In this document: positions 10,109-19,070 of the stretch, piece after piece
How the letters are laid out: each line of letters opens with the position of its first letter
Position numbering within the stretch: the stretch's first letter is position 1
Assembly: GCA_003427395.1 (NCBI GenBank)
Contig: BFEA01000436.1
Location: 610,454 to 645,710 of the forward strand
DNA from: Chara braunii
Lineage: Eukaryota; Streptophyta; Charophyceae; Charales; Characeae
Length of the DNA stretch: 35,257 nucleotides
Direction of reading: 5' to 3'
Notes under the pieces: model-generated
Database searches by the model: none
Told to the model about the DNA's origin: nothing
The model's input: only the letters and a program-made list of their open reading frames with translations
Program-made: the position numbers and the translations under genes

Positions 10109-10500
10109 TTTGACATCAAAGAGATGTTCTCCAACCTACCTCATCCCTCAATCTTGGCTTCTGTCCGATGGATCTTGGATTATTGGATCAGTGAAGGTTT
10201 TTCTGCAGTATTGGTTCGTATGCATGACAGAATTGCCAAGTTGACGAAGCTGGTTGGGTTCGGATACATTTTTCGCAGATTTTTGAGTTCGTCCGGTACA
10301 ATCTGGACAACACCTTCGTCTTGGTTTCTGGGAAACTGTCTTGGCAGATTGTGGGCATCCCTATGGGGAGCACGACGAGCCCTGCATTGGCTTGTCTACT
10401 CTGTGCCTTTAACGAATACACTTTTATGTCGTCGTTGAAGAAGCAACGGTCATTGGTGCACAGCTGCAGAATTGTAGATGACATTTCTTTCTTTGTCAAA
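10109..10500 (+). pseudogene. Penelope-like reverse transcriptase palm fragment, decayed
   Basis: The first frame (10109-10290) carries FDIKEMFSNLPH, the motif A block with catalytic Asp and the NLPH signature of Penelope-type enzymes. A frameshift near 10280-10290 leads to a second frame with QIVGIPMGSTTSPALA (about 10345-10392, motif B) and CRIVDDISFFV (10465-10497, motif C with the DD pair). The spacing A to B to C is right for a palm domain. No matching fingers, thumb or GIY-YIG nuclease lies beside it on this strand. The - strand element at 12572-17279 lacks exactly this palm, but strand and distance make a simple split unlikely, and this is more probably a second, heavily truncated copy. 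Confidence 0.65.
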
Positions 10501-10550
10501 TTTCGTTTGTCGGATCATCCCTCTCGGACAATGGCTGACCGGATTCATCG

Positions 10551-11330
10551 ATGTCGTTTGCCGGCCCACCACCCCCTGCCACGGTTCATCCACCAATGGG
10601 ACGGGAATTTTCTCAAGGGATGCAACCAGGTAGTTCGACTCCCGCACCAGAGTCTCACTAGACCCCTGTCGGAAATAGACCTAACAAACCTCATAGGGGT
10701 AATAACACTCTCACAATGAATGTTCAAAGCCATACAACGCCCGCTGCCCCGGGGTATCCAACTCTGTTAGGACAGGCTGAGCCAAGAGTGATACCTACCG
10801 TTGGAGGACGAGATGAAATTATCCCACCAACTTCAAGGCCCATGCGCGACACTAGGAGTAGGTCCGACATCGATGGGTAGAGGGCGAACCAAGTCTTCGT
10901 TCATTGAGGAAAAATCTTTGGGTCAGTCCTCTACGTCAGTAGTAGAGTCAGTACTCATACCTCCGCCTCCACTCCCCGGTAAAGGGTGAGGATCTTCAAG
11001 TTCAGGAACAGGAACAATTAGAAGAAAAGACACAACATCTTCATTTATTCTCACTTCGCATCGATCACCAGGTCTAGGCGTTGTGACTCATGATGGCTAT
11101 GCTCTAGTTTCACCAACTAAGTATAGCAGACGAGATACCTCAGATCTTCCCTCCACTTCCGTTTCAATCCCGCCAAGCAGTATCAGAGTTTCTGACCTTG
11201 TCTCTTCATTTGAGATGAGCATTCAAGGTGAGGTCTTTCTAACATAAGGGATAGGTCAGCATAGTGATGTCGCACCTTCATTCCCTCATCAAGGCCAAAG
11301 ACTGGCCCCCATGATTTCGGTAGCGAGCTA
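10551..11330 (+). pseudogene. Decayed Pro/Ser/Thr-rich reading frame
   Basis: From the ATG at 10551 a frame rich in Pro, Gly, Thr and Ser runs to 10880 with one internal TAG at 10659. A second frame then carries on through about 11330 with a similar low-complexity composition and only two stops (TGA near 10987, TAA near 11245). Examples are SVLIPPPPLPGKG and STSVSIPPSSIRVSDL. Two long, stop-poor and compositionally matched frames suggest a frameshifted disordered protein, such as the N-terminal part of a retroelement ORF. No domain is visible and the parent family is not recognised. Confidence 0.35.
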
Positions 11331-11709
11331 TAAATGTCCCCCAGAGGCGGCAATGCGCGACCAATACCGCGACGACGTGGTGGCTACTCTGTCAGGGGGG
11401 GGAAGGGTTTGGGGGCTTATTGGGGTTGCGCAACCCCAAACCCACCCGCTCGAGGAAAAAGAAAGGAAAAAAAACGAATATCGGGAGGATGTGGGTTGAG
11501 GGTAAAAAGAAAAAAAAACTTGATTTGATTCATTGATTAATTAATTGGTGCTGCCCCCCCCCCAACCCCACACACACATACACGGCGCGACAACCAAAAT
11601 GAGTGTGCCACTGTATCTTTCCATGTCGTAGCGGTAGATTCATTCGATTTTGCTCATCCTATCGATGAAAGTACCATGAGGCCAGCGGCGAGGTTAAAGA
11701 CTTACTAGT
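11331..11709. other. Non-coding stretch before the gap
   Basis: Contains G-, A- and C-runs and a perfect 20-bp palindrome at 11420-11439 (TTGGGGTTGCGCAACCCCAA). The G-rich, A-rich, GATT-type order at 11390-11545 loosely resembles the last 250 bases of the window. Confidence 0.5.
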
Positions 11710-12412
11710 NNNNNNNNNNNNNNNNNNNNNNNNNNNNNNNNNNNNNNNNNNNNNNNNNNNNNNNNNNNNNNNNNNNNNNNNNNNNNNNNNNNNNNNNNNN
11801 NNNNNNNNNNNNNNNNNNNNNNNNNNNNNNNNNNNNNNNNNNNNNNNNNNNNNNNNNNNNNNNNNNNNNNNNNNNNNNNNNNNNNNNNNNNNNNNNNNNN
11901 NNNNNNNNNNNNNNNNNNNNNNNNNNNNNNNNNNNNNNNNNNNNNNNNNNNNNNNNNNNNNNNNNNNNNNNNNNNNNNNNNNNNNNNNNNNNNNNNNNNN
12001 NNNNNNNNNNNNNNNNNNNNNNNNNNNNNNNNNNNNNNNNNNNNNNNNNNNNNNNNNNNNNNNNNNNNNNNNNNNNNNNNNNNNNNNNNNNNNNNNNNNN
12101 NNNNNNNNNNNNNNNNNNNNNNNNNNNNNNNNNNNNNNNNNNNNNNNNNNNNNNNNNNNNNNNNNNNNNNNNNNNNNNNNNNNNNNNNNNNNNNNNNNNN
12201 NNNNNNNNNNNNNNNNNNNNNNNNNNNNNNNNNNNNNNNNNNNNNNNNNNNNNNNNNNNNNNNNNNNNNNNNNNNNNNNNNNNNNNNNNNNNNNNNNNNN
12301 NNNNNNNNNNNNNNNNNNNNNNNNNNNNNNNNNNNNNNNNNNNNNNNNNNNNNNNNNNNNNNNNNNNNNNNNNNNNNNNNNNNNNNNNNNNNNNNNNNNN
12401 NNNNNNNNNNNN
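11710..12412. other. Assembly gap, 703 N
   Basis: Unresolved bases only. The gap removes the sequence to the left of the + strand LINE, so that element's 5' end cannot be defined. Confidence 1.
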
Positions 12413-12457
12413 TTTTTTTTAACACTAAAAAATATTCGATTTTGGATAAAAACTAAA

Positions 12458-12494
12458 ATGGGGTTGTAGTGTTAAAAAAACCCTACAACCCCAT
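12458..12494. repeat. Perfect 12-bp hairpin
   Basis: ATGGGGTTGTAG (12458-12469) and its exact complement (12483-12494) flank an A-rich loop. It lies in the presumed 5' leader of the + strand LINE. Confidence 0.7.
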
Positions 12495-12553
12495 ATTTTT
12501 TATGTTTATTTTTACATCTTATTTCGTCGAGGAAAATTCTGTGAAAATCATGG

Positions 12554-12571
12554 CCGCGGAATTGGGGATGT
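12554..12571 (+). repeat. 18-bp target-site duplication, left
   Basis: CCGCGGAATTGGGGATGT is identical to 17280-17297 and lies immediately outside the left terminal repeat of the Penelope-like element. Confidence 0.85.
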
Positions 12572-12576
12572 TGAGA

Positions 12577-13213
12577 GTTGAGATAAGGAATGGTGACAAT
12601 AGAGTGTGTAAACACAAAGCAAAACACTCATAGTCGCAAAGTGGCACGTAGACGGAACTCAGGTAACCATTGGTTCCACCATTCAAACTTCTCACCCAAG
12701 ACCGCTTACACGTTCCAACCTGCACTGACGCCGGCCGTCGTCACGGTCGGTGTCAATGCTAGGACCAAGAGGTCTTCTAAATTCTACACCTACGTATTAA
12801 TAGCGCCCAGACGGCTAGTACTAACCGGCCCGTATACCGGAAACAGCTTGTCCTGGGTCAAAACCAAAATCCGCAGAGCCCCTCACTGGTTCAGAACAGT
12901 AGCAGGTTTGAGTCCCACGCAAATTTCGGAAAAGGCACAAAAGAAGCAAGATAACTGGTCACTGGTTAGAGGCCCTGCAGCCTCGCGGCTATACTACATA
13001 TCCTCATCTGAGCAAAAGTACACAGACCACGAACTCTGTGCCTGGTCACAGGCTCGGGGACCTACACCTATACTACAAAACCAAAACAACAGGCAACAAT
13101 CAAAGCAATCCACAACTCTATCCAGCTAGTCACTGGTTCGAGGCCTAACTTCTACACTTCACAGGTTGCACAGTCCCATTCCATCATGACCCTGTTTGAA
13201 TCCTATCATGACC
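12577..13213 (-). repeat. Terminal direct repeat (pseudo-LTR), 3' copy
   Basis: Near-identical to 16641-17279 over its length, with scattered substitutions and short indels. Its inner edge has a 22-bp tandem duplication (ATCATGACCCTGTT unit, about 13183-13228) that the other copy has only partly. It lies at the 3' end of the - strand element. Confidence 0.85.
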
Positions 13214-13257
13214 CTGTTAGAATCCTTATACCATACAACGTATGAGCATATCCTAAG

Positions 13258-13733
13258 CTATTCATCGCACACGAAATCGATTGTTCGTTTCCACAGTTTG
13301 TCACGCTGGCTCCCGAATCTGTGAAACACACGATTCACGAATTGTAAAGGGAAATCCTTCTTCACCAGCTCTTGTTGTAGCCCCAGTACCCGTCCTGGGA
13401 TCTCAGATCGAATAGAGGTATTTCGATCAATTCGGTGTAGGTGACTGCCAATGACTGCACTCTTTTGCTTCTTGCTTCCCCAAGATCGATAGGACTGCCC
13501 GTTCTGAATCTGCAACTTCCCTTGACCCCAGATACTGCTCTCATTCCTTAAGAGTTGGACGCAACCAATAAAAAATTCAGTGACACCAGACCCATCATCG
13601 GTTTGCTTCAAGATCGGCCCCTTGAGGTAGCATTCAGCCAAGGCACAAACGTGCACATCATCGCTTCATGGTACAGGGCTGGGCACATCGCCATAGACTC
13701 GTCGGGGTTCCTATCCACTGGTGAGATTACCAA
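13258..13733 (-). pseudogene. Penelope-like RT fingers and thumb, palm deleted
   Basis: The first part (13733-13658) reads LVISPVDRNPDESMAMCPAL followed by YHEAM, a fingers block with the pattern seen in Penelope-type enzymes (a D(K/R)N core, then CP..Y). A frameshift follows, then a frame from 13656 to the stop at 13258. This carries KKQKSAVIGSHLHR and VLGLQQELVKKDFPLQFV (about 13491-13311), which match the thumb. Only about 160 bases separate the two, where motifs A to C should occupy several hundred. The catalytic aspartates are therefore absent, and no reverse transcriptase activity is possible from this copy. Confidence 0.65.
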
Positions 13734-13738
13734 ATTCT

Positions 13739-14542
13739 TCAAACGTTCCTTGGTTGCCAGTACTTCGACAACAGACAAACTAATCGAAGCCACAGACCCT
13801 GTGAACAAACAGCAGACAAATCAACATTGGAGCAATCTGGAACGAATCCTCCCAGATTTTTCCAATCTCGAAACCCTGCAGTCAATTCTTCACGTAACAA
13901 TTCCAACCTATCCACTCTCTCTACCTTAGGCACATTATTAGCATTAGACAACAGTGGGTGCAAACCTGCTACCTCACTGAGTCTGACCTTAACATGCCCG
14001 TTCACGCTCGAGAAATCCAAACCTGCATACGTACAGGTCAGCACACCATGAGTTGAAAAGTTCCTATGGTTGTGCAGAAGATCGGCAACTGTATGATTCT
14101 TGGTTCCCACTATGCGAATTTTCCTACGCCCGCGAAGCACAAAAGATGTCTGAAGATTACAAGTCATCAACAAATCATTAACCACCTTCCGTACTTCTGA
14201 AATGACCACACGGTCGTTCAACTTGACTCTGAACATCAGATCCGCAGCCAAACTCAATTGAAAACGATCACGAAAACATATCGACAACAACCTACGCAGA
14301 TATTTTTGATTTGATTTCTTACTGAATTCTTTCACCACTTGGTAAATCCTCAGAAGTGCTTTCATCCCCCATTTATACAAATCCTTCAGTTTGTGAGGGT
14401 TACGTAGGATCCCTACCAGCACCTTCTTCAAATATGTACATTTGGACTTCCATCTGGTAACATGGACAATCACAAAGTTACCCCCTGCTTCGAACAGATT
14501 CTTACAGTCTTTGAGTGCCAACTGTTGACTAAGGTATCTCAC
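13739..14542 (-). pseudogene. Linker between GIY-YIG and RT in the Penelope-like element
   Basis: A 267-codon frame overlaps the end of the nuclease frame by four bases in another phase, so a single-base indel near 14540 has split the original polyprotein. It starts about RYLSQQLALKD and is rich in basic and hydrophobic residues. Near its end is a CTYAGLDFSSVNGHVKVR segment, a possible metal-binding C..x..H patch. It ends at 13739, where a further frameshift leads into the fingers frame. No independent domain is recognised. Confidence 0.5.
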
Positions 14543-16527
14543 CTTACTTTCACCGAAACTCTTCTGAATCGACTTACAGTTCGGGGTCCAATCGGTACCC
14601 CCGTCATATCGTATAGTACGTGGGAGATTCCCAACATCAATGCAATTACCAGGAATGCGTGTAAGTCCAAGAAGCCGGTATCATTGTCGCATGAAGAAAA
14701 AAAACGAATCGGTCGAACCTGATCATACGACTCAGCCTTACCCTTCTTCCTCTTCCTTTCCCTCTTACCTGTTTTTTTCTTCCTACCCTTCTTTGTTGCT
14801 TTAACCCCATCCGTATTCAGGAACGACGACCAACGACTGATGTACAAACTCTCTAACTTCAACAAATCATTACCCTCGAAGATGTCGATCGAGACTAACC
14901 GGTAGTTACCACTTCCAAATGTAGCTATCCAACGATGAAAATATGACTGTGTCTTCTTCCTAACTGCGTACAGGTGCTCACGCCATCTTACAGAGCAGGT
15001 ACGTGTCGTTTTACCAATATATGCAGCTTTACTGTATGGCGAAATTGCAACATACACGACATTCGATAACTTCAGGAAGTCAACACCATGCGTCTCATAC
15101 AGATTCAGCCAAGTGTCAATGTACCGATTAAGCCAACAGACTTGATTGCATAGCGCTAGCAAAATTACAACTAATCGTAAGAGTTCCTCCAACTTATTGT
15201 CAATACAGGCTTGGGAACAATGAACACGTGTGATATACCTGCATATTTCCCTGCAGCGTGCCGGGGCGATACCACATCACCCAGCAGTTTCCTCGGAGAC
15301 GCTTGCTTCGGTATCACCTAGATCCGCCAGCCTCACGACTTCTATTCCGGGGTCTTCTTCTCGTCCGAAATGCTGTTTGGCTTGGTGCTCGGCCAAATCG
15401 AAGATCGCGTCTAGCTTACCTTCGTAATGTAAGCCCTCTTCCCTGCACATGCGCCGCAGCTCGTCGGCGTTACAATCTTTGATTTCTTTGATGATGGTGT
15501 CTCTATACCTTAACCGGGCCAGCGCCTTACTCGGCGGAGTCAAGCGGCCGGTTGGAGGCGTCTTCTTCTGCTTCCCCATCTTTGATAGCGGGGTCTTCAT
15601 CGGAGTGCGCTCTTTGGCTGGAATCACCGAACGTAATCCCTTGGCTTTACTCTTAGATCTAGTCACCCTTGGATTGATAGCACTTGGTTTCAAGCCTTGC
15701 CGCCATGGTGTACGCTTGGCTGGTAGTTTCACAGGAGGACTATCCTCCATCTTCACGTCGTCTTCTCTCTTACGCTTGTCGGATAGACACAATCTCCCAG
15801 TCTTATCACTCAGTTCTTGTGTGACGGTGGTTTCGCTCCCCTCCGTGCTGTAGTCGGACTCCTCGTCATCCTCCGAAACAAACTCCACCTTCTTATTCCC
15901 CTTAATGTCTTTCGGGTCTTTAGTGTTCCCAGCGATCACCGGTAGTATCGAGGTCTTCAGCTGTTGTAGCCAGTCATCCTTAATTTCTCCCATCATCAAC
16001 GCCGCATGAAGGGTTACATCCTTCTTCATTTCGGCTCTCAACAAGGCTTCCTTCTTGGCCTTGTCCTCCTTTTTCTTCTTTTTGGCTGCTCGCTTCTCTG
16101 CCTCCTCAGCTTTCCGCGCCTCCTCTTCTTCTTCTCTTCGTCTTGATTCCTCTTTCATTTGTTCCTTTTCCCACTTCTTGCGGGCCCTCTCCTCCTTCTT
16201 CGCGCGTACTTAGTCGAAGTGTTCCTTAATCGAGGCTACTCCAACTGACAATTTGGCCACCTTCGCTCGTAGCTCCGATTCCCCATGTGCGGGCGAACGC
16301 CTTCTATTTCCGAACCTTCGCGGAGAGTACGATCGTCGTGAATCCATCGACGTAGATGGTCGTTGAGCACGTCGATCCCGATGAGGGTATTGATTAGCAT
16401 AATGCCCCTGTTCGTCGCAGTTGAAACAGGTCACTAGTCGGTAAGTCCGACGTTCTCGCCTGCGGTCGTCTTCTCCTTTCCTGTCGTGGTTGACACGATC
16501 ATCTTCGCGTCGACTGGAACTCGACAT
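14540..16527 (-). pseudogene. Penelope-like element ORF, N-terminal half with GIY-YIG nuclease
   Basis: One reading frame of about 660 codons runs from the ATG at 16527 to the frameshift near 14540. It is interrupted only by TAA at 16212-16210 and TGA at 15279-15277. The first part is Arg/Asp/Ser-rich with CFNCDEQGHYANQY (16428-16387), a CCHC zinc knuckle whose last Cys is Tyr (TAC). After the TAA comes a Lys/Glu coiled coil (about 16200-16010), a Ser/Lys-rich stretch, and ELRRMCREEGLHYEGKLDAI (about 15450-15390), which resembles a SAP helix-turn-helix. After the TGA the GIY-YIG domain spans about 15060-14815: VVYVAI in place of GIY, AYIGKT, RWREHL, LKLESLYISRW and FLN supply the expected Tyr, Arg, Glu and Asn. 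A basic (KKGRKKKTGKRERKRKKGK) tail follows. Both stops could be single C-to-T changes. Confidence 0.75.
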
Positions 16528-16640
16528 CTTGAATACTCCAGAGCACTTACGTAGCAGAAAACAAGGTAGCAATGACGGTAACTCCATGCTCACTCAAACC
16601 CGATGATCTTCTCCAGGCAAGTTCACATCTGCGATAGAAA

Positions 16641-17279
16641 GTTGAGATAAGGAATGGTGACAATACAATGTGTAAACACAAAGCAAAGCACTCATAGTCA
16701 CAAAGTGACACGTAGACGCAACTCAGGTAACCATTGGTTCCACCATTCAAACTTCTCACCCAAGACCGCTTACACGTTCCAACCTGCACTGACGCCCGCC
16801 GTCGTCACGGTCGGTGTCAATGCTAGGACCAAGAGGTCTTCCAAATTCTACACCTACGTATTAAATAATTGCAGACGGTTAGTACTAATCGGCCCGTATA
16901 CCGGGAACAGCTTGTCCTGGGTCAAAACCAAAATCCGCAGAGCCCCTCACTGGTTCAGAATCAGTAGCAGGTTCGAGTCCCACGCAAATTTCGAAAAAGG
17001 CACAAAAAAAAGCAAGATAATTGGTCACTGGTTCGAGACCCTACAGCCTCGCGGCTATACTACATATCCTCATCTGAGCAAAAGTACACAGACCACGAAC
17101 TATGTGCCTGGTCACAGGCTCGGGGACCTCCACCTATACTACAAAACCAAAACAACAGGCAACAATCAAAGCAATCCACAGCTCCATCCAGCTAATCAGT
17201 GGTTCGAGGCCTAACTTCTACACTTCACAGGCTGCACAGTCCCATTCAATCATGATCCTGTTTAAATTCTATCATGACA
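16641..17279 (-). repeat. Terminal direct repeat (pseudo-LTR), 5' copy
   Basis: Pairs with 12577-13213. It carries three GGTTCGAnnCC motifs, at 16970-16980, 17030-17040 and 17201-17211, similar to the B box of RNA polymerase III promoters; the other copy keeps diverged versions. Its outer end touches the right target-site duplication. Confidence 0.85.
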
Positions 17280-17297
17280 CCGCGGAATTGGGGATGT
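17280..17297 (+). repeat. 18-bp target-site duplication, right
   Basis: CCGCGGAATTGGGGATGT, identical to 12554-12571. Confidence 0.85.
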
Positions 17298-17987
17298 CAT
17301 CCGCGTATGCAGCCACAAATGTGGTCGCCGCGGCTACTGGACCCCGCGACCGCGGCCGCAAATGGTACATAGGTAACGAGATATCAATTTTAAAATCGAA
17401 CGATATTTGCAAATCTCTTTTGTCTGATAATCTTGAGGGAAAGTGCACTAGCAAGCGAGTTCATGTCAGTGAACAACCATCAGGTCCCCCTCAAGATGCC
17501 TGTCTGGACACTCGACGACATAACGTCATCCTCTATTTCGCTACAATTGGTAACAAAGTATCTAAGTGAGAAATGTGAGATCCTCCTCCTAAGCGGCTAC
17601 AACATGCAGCGACTCGACCCTTTCACGAGATAACCACATCAAATGAGTTTTGTTTATGTCTATCTCCTGAACACAAGACCTGTAAAAGTGTCAACCATGG
17701 TCGACATTGATTGTGGGCTGCATTGGTTACCCACGGATATCATTAAATCCTCGAACAACAAAGACCTTAACATGGTCTTTGTTGCGGAAGGAATTAGTGG
17801 GGAACAGTTAGCAGGGTTGCACAAACAATTCACAACAACAACGACTTTTGCTTCAATGTTACTTAAAGAGGCTATCAGACGTCCATGGGAAGATTACCTT
17901 TTTGCGGATCACAAAACACCACTGGTCCCTGAGAACAAAGAGTCAATCCAATTTGGGGTTGACCAGACAGGTCATGCCACCATCTAG
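17298..17987 (+). pseudogene. ORF1-like region of the interrupted LINE, decayed
   Basis: Three successive frames look coding. The first runs to a stop at 17569 and includes GRKWYIGNEISILKSND. The second runs from about 17465 to 17633 with PVWTLDDITSSSISLQLV. The third runs from 17643 to 17987 with DIDCGLHWLPTDIIKS and LKEAIRRPWEDYLFADH. They lie directly before the endonuclease, as a LINE ORF1 or N-terminal extension would. With the Penelope-like element removed, the first frame extends back to an ATG at 12550 in a good initiation context (ATCATGG). No zinc knuckle or RRM is recognisable, so the assignment rests on position and frame continuity. Confidence 0.4.
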
Positions 17988-17998
17988 TAACTCTCAGT

Positions 17999-19070
17999 TG
18001 ATCACGTGGAATCTCAGATATATTTGAGACAACCGTAAGAACAATAAAGCTAGGTTGAAAAACTGGCTTCATAAGCACAAGTTTCAAGTTGCTCGACTCT
18101 AGAAACGAAATTGACTGAAGAAAAGATAACGAAATTGGGTAGTTGGTGGAGCAAGAAGCAACGGTGGGCATCAACAGACGGGACAAACGGTGGTATCGCT
18201 ATTTTTTTCCATAAAAACTTCGACTCACAAATTGTTGATTATTTTGGGAAAAGTCATAAAACCTCACCGCGACGAAACCTTTGTATACATTTCCCCCCAA
18301 ACAAGAAAAAAGTATCGCACATCTAAAAATTACTTTTGGTGTCATTTTTGCACCTTAGCTGAGCCGGTAATGGTCGTTGTGTAAAAATGACGGGAACGTG
18401 TTTTGTAGTGTGCAAAAATGACTCGGAATGCGATTTTCGAACCTGTGGCACGTTTTCTCTCATTTGGGAGGAAATGAATAGAAAGGTCTCGTCGCGGGGA
18501 ACTTTTATGACTTTTCTTGATTATTTTTGTGACTCGCTAGGAAGATGGGTGTGGGTTAAAGTTATAATTAATAATAAGGAATGAACCTTTATGTCATTAT
18601 ATGCGTAAGAGAACCGTAATGAAATACAGGATTTTCGAATACAGATCAGAACGATTATTTTCGATGTCAAAATTTTAATTATTGGAAGGGATCGGAACTT
18701 AGCCGCAAATCCTTCCTTGAACTCATTTAGCGGCTCAAGGAATTGGCAGGCATCCAGAAGATTCAAGAACTGACTTTTTTAAACTGATCACACATATATA
18801 TTTCGAAAACTTCATTCGGATGCACAAACGTTTACATAGACTTCAGCCGGTAGCCAGAAAGAGGTTAGATTATTGGCTGATTCGTTCATACATCAAGGAA
18901 AAAGTGACGAATATCTCAGTACATGCGGACCCTCTCTCAGACCATATGCAAGTCACCATGGACCTCTTCCTAGGCAACCCTCGGTGTTATCGAGATCTAC
19001 CAAGGATACAAATCCAAATATTGAACGATCAGGAGTCAAGGAGTGGATCAACGAATTTTTGAGGATAAGG
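17999..19070 (+). pseudogene. LINE apurinic-type endonuclease domain, decayed
   Basis: The pieces appear in the order of the exonuclease-endonuclease-phosphatase fold. LITWNLRYI (about 17999) is the start with its catalytic Asn, then RLKNWLHKHKFQV. DGTNGGIAIFFHKNF lies at about 18180-18225. IIGRDRNLAANPSL (about 18675-18715) corresponds to the GDFN motif. RKRLDYWLIRSYI and PLSDHMQVTMD (about 18850-18965) give the RLDY and SDH motifs near the C terminus. Several frameshifts and stops separate them. After SDH, VKEWINEFL (about 19030-19060) is the usual linker toward the reverse transcriptase, and there the + strand coding breaks off. Confidence 0.65.

Larger units (their letters stand above)
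12572..17279 (-). mobile_element. Penelope-like element with permuted domains (N-terminal GIY-YIG)
   Basis: This 4708-bp insertion is flanked by the identical 18-bp sequence at 12554-12571 and 17280-17297. Both ends are direct repeats of about 640 bp (12577-13213 and 16641-17279). Read on the - strand it encodes, in order: a zinc-knuckle-like motif, a charged coiled coil, a SAP-like segment, a GIY-YIG endonuclease, a linker, reverse-transcriptase fingers and a thumb. GIY-YIG nucleases joined to reverse transcriptase are characteristic of Penelope-like elements, and nuclease upstream of reverse transcriptase is the permuted arrangement described for the Chlamys group. Direct terminal repeats are also usual in this class. 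The palm is missing, so this copy cannot be autonomous. Two stops, frameshifts and differences between the terminal repeats show moderate age. Naming the exact clade is inference. Confidence 0.8.

Noticed and set aside
11694-12425. 243-residue frame on the - strand
   Set aside because: It consists almost entirely of the N gap.
16860-16960. Hammerhead ribozyme in the terminal repeat
   Set aside because: Penelope-like elements often carry one, and a CCGG...CCGGAAAC...GTC arrangement is visible in the left copy (about 12826-12855). The CUGANGA core is absent on both strands and the right copy has GGGAAC, so no hammerhead can be claimed.
12572-17279. LTR retrotransposon instead of a Penelope-like element
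   Set aside because: The ends on the - strand are TG...CA and there are long direct repeats, but there is no protease, RNase H or integrase, the target duplication is 18 bp rather than 4-6, and GIY-YIG nuclease with this RT type is not found in LTR elements.
17272-17454. AYADDI on the - strand, resembling RT motif C
   Set aside because: The + strand frame over the same bases is longer, joins an ATG across the repaired insertion site and leads into the endonuclease. The surrounding - strand residues do not show other RT motifs, so the YADD string is probably chance.
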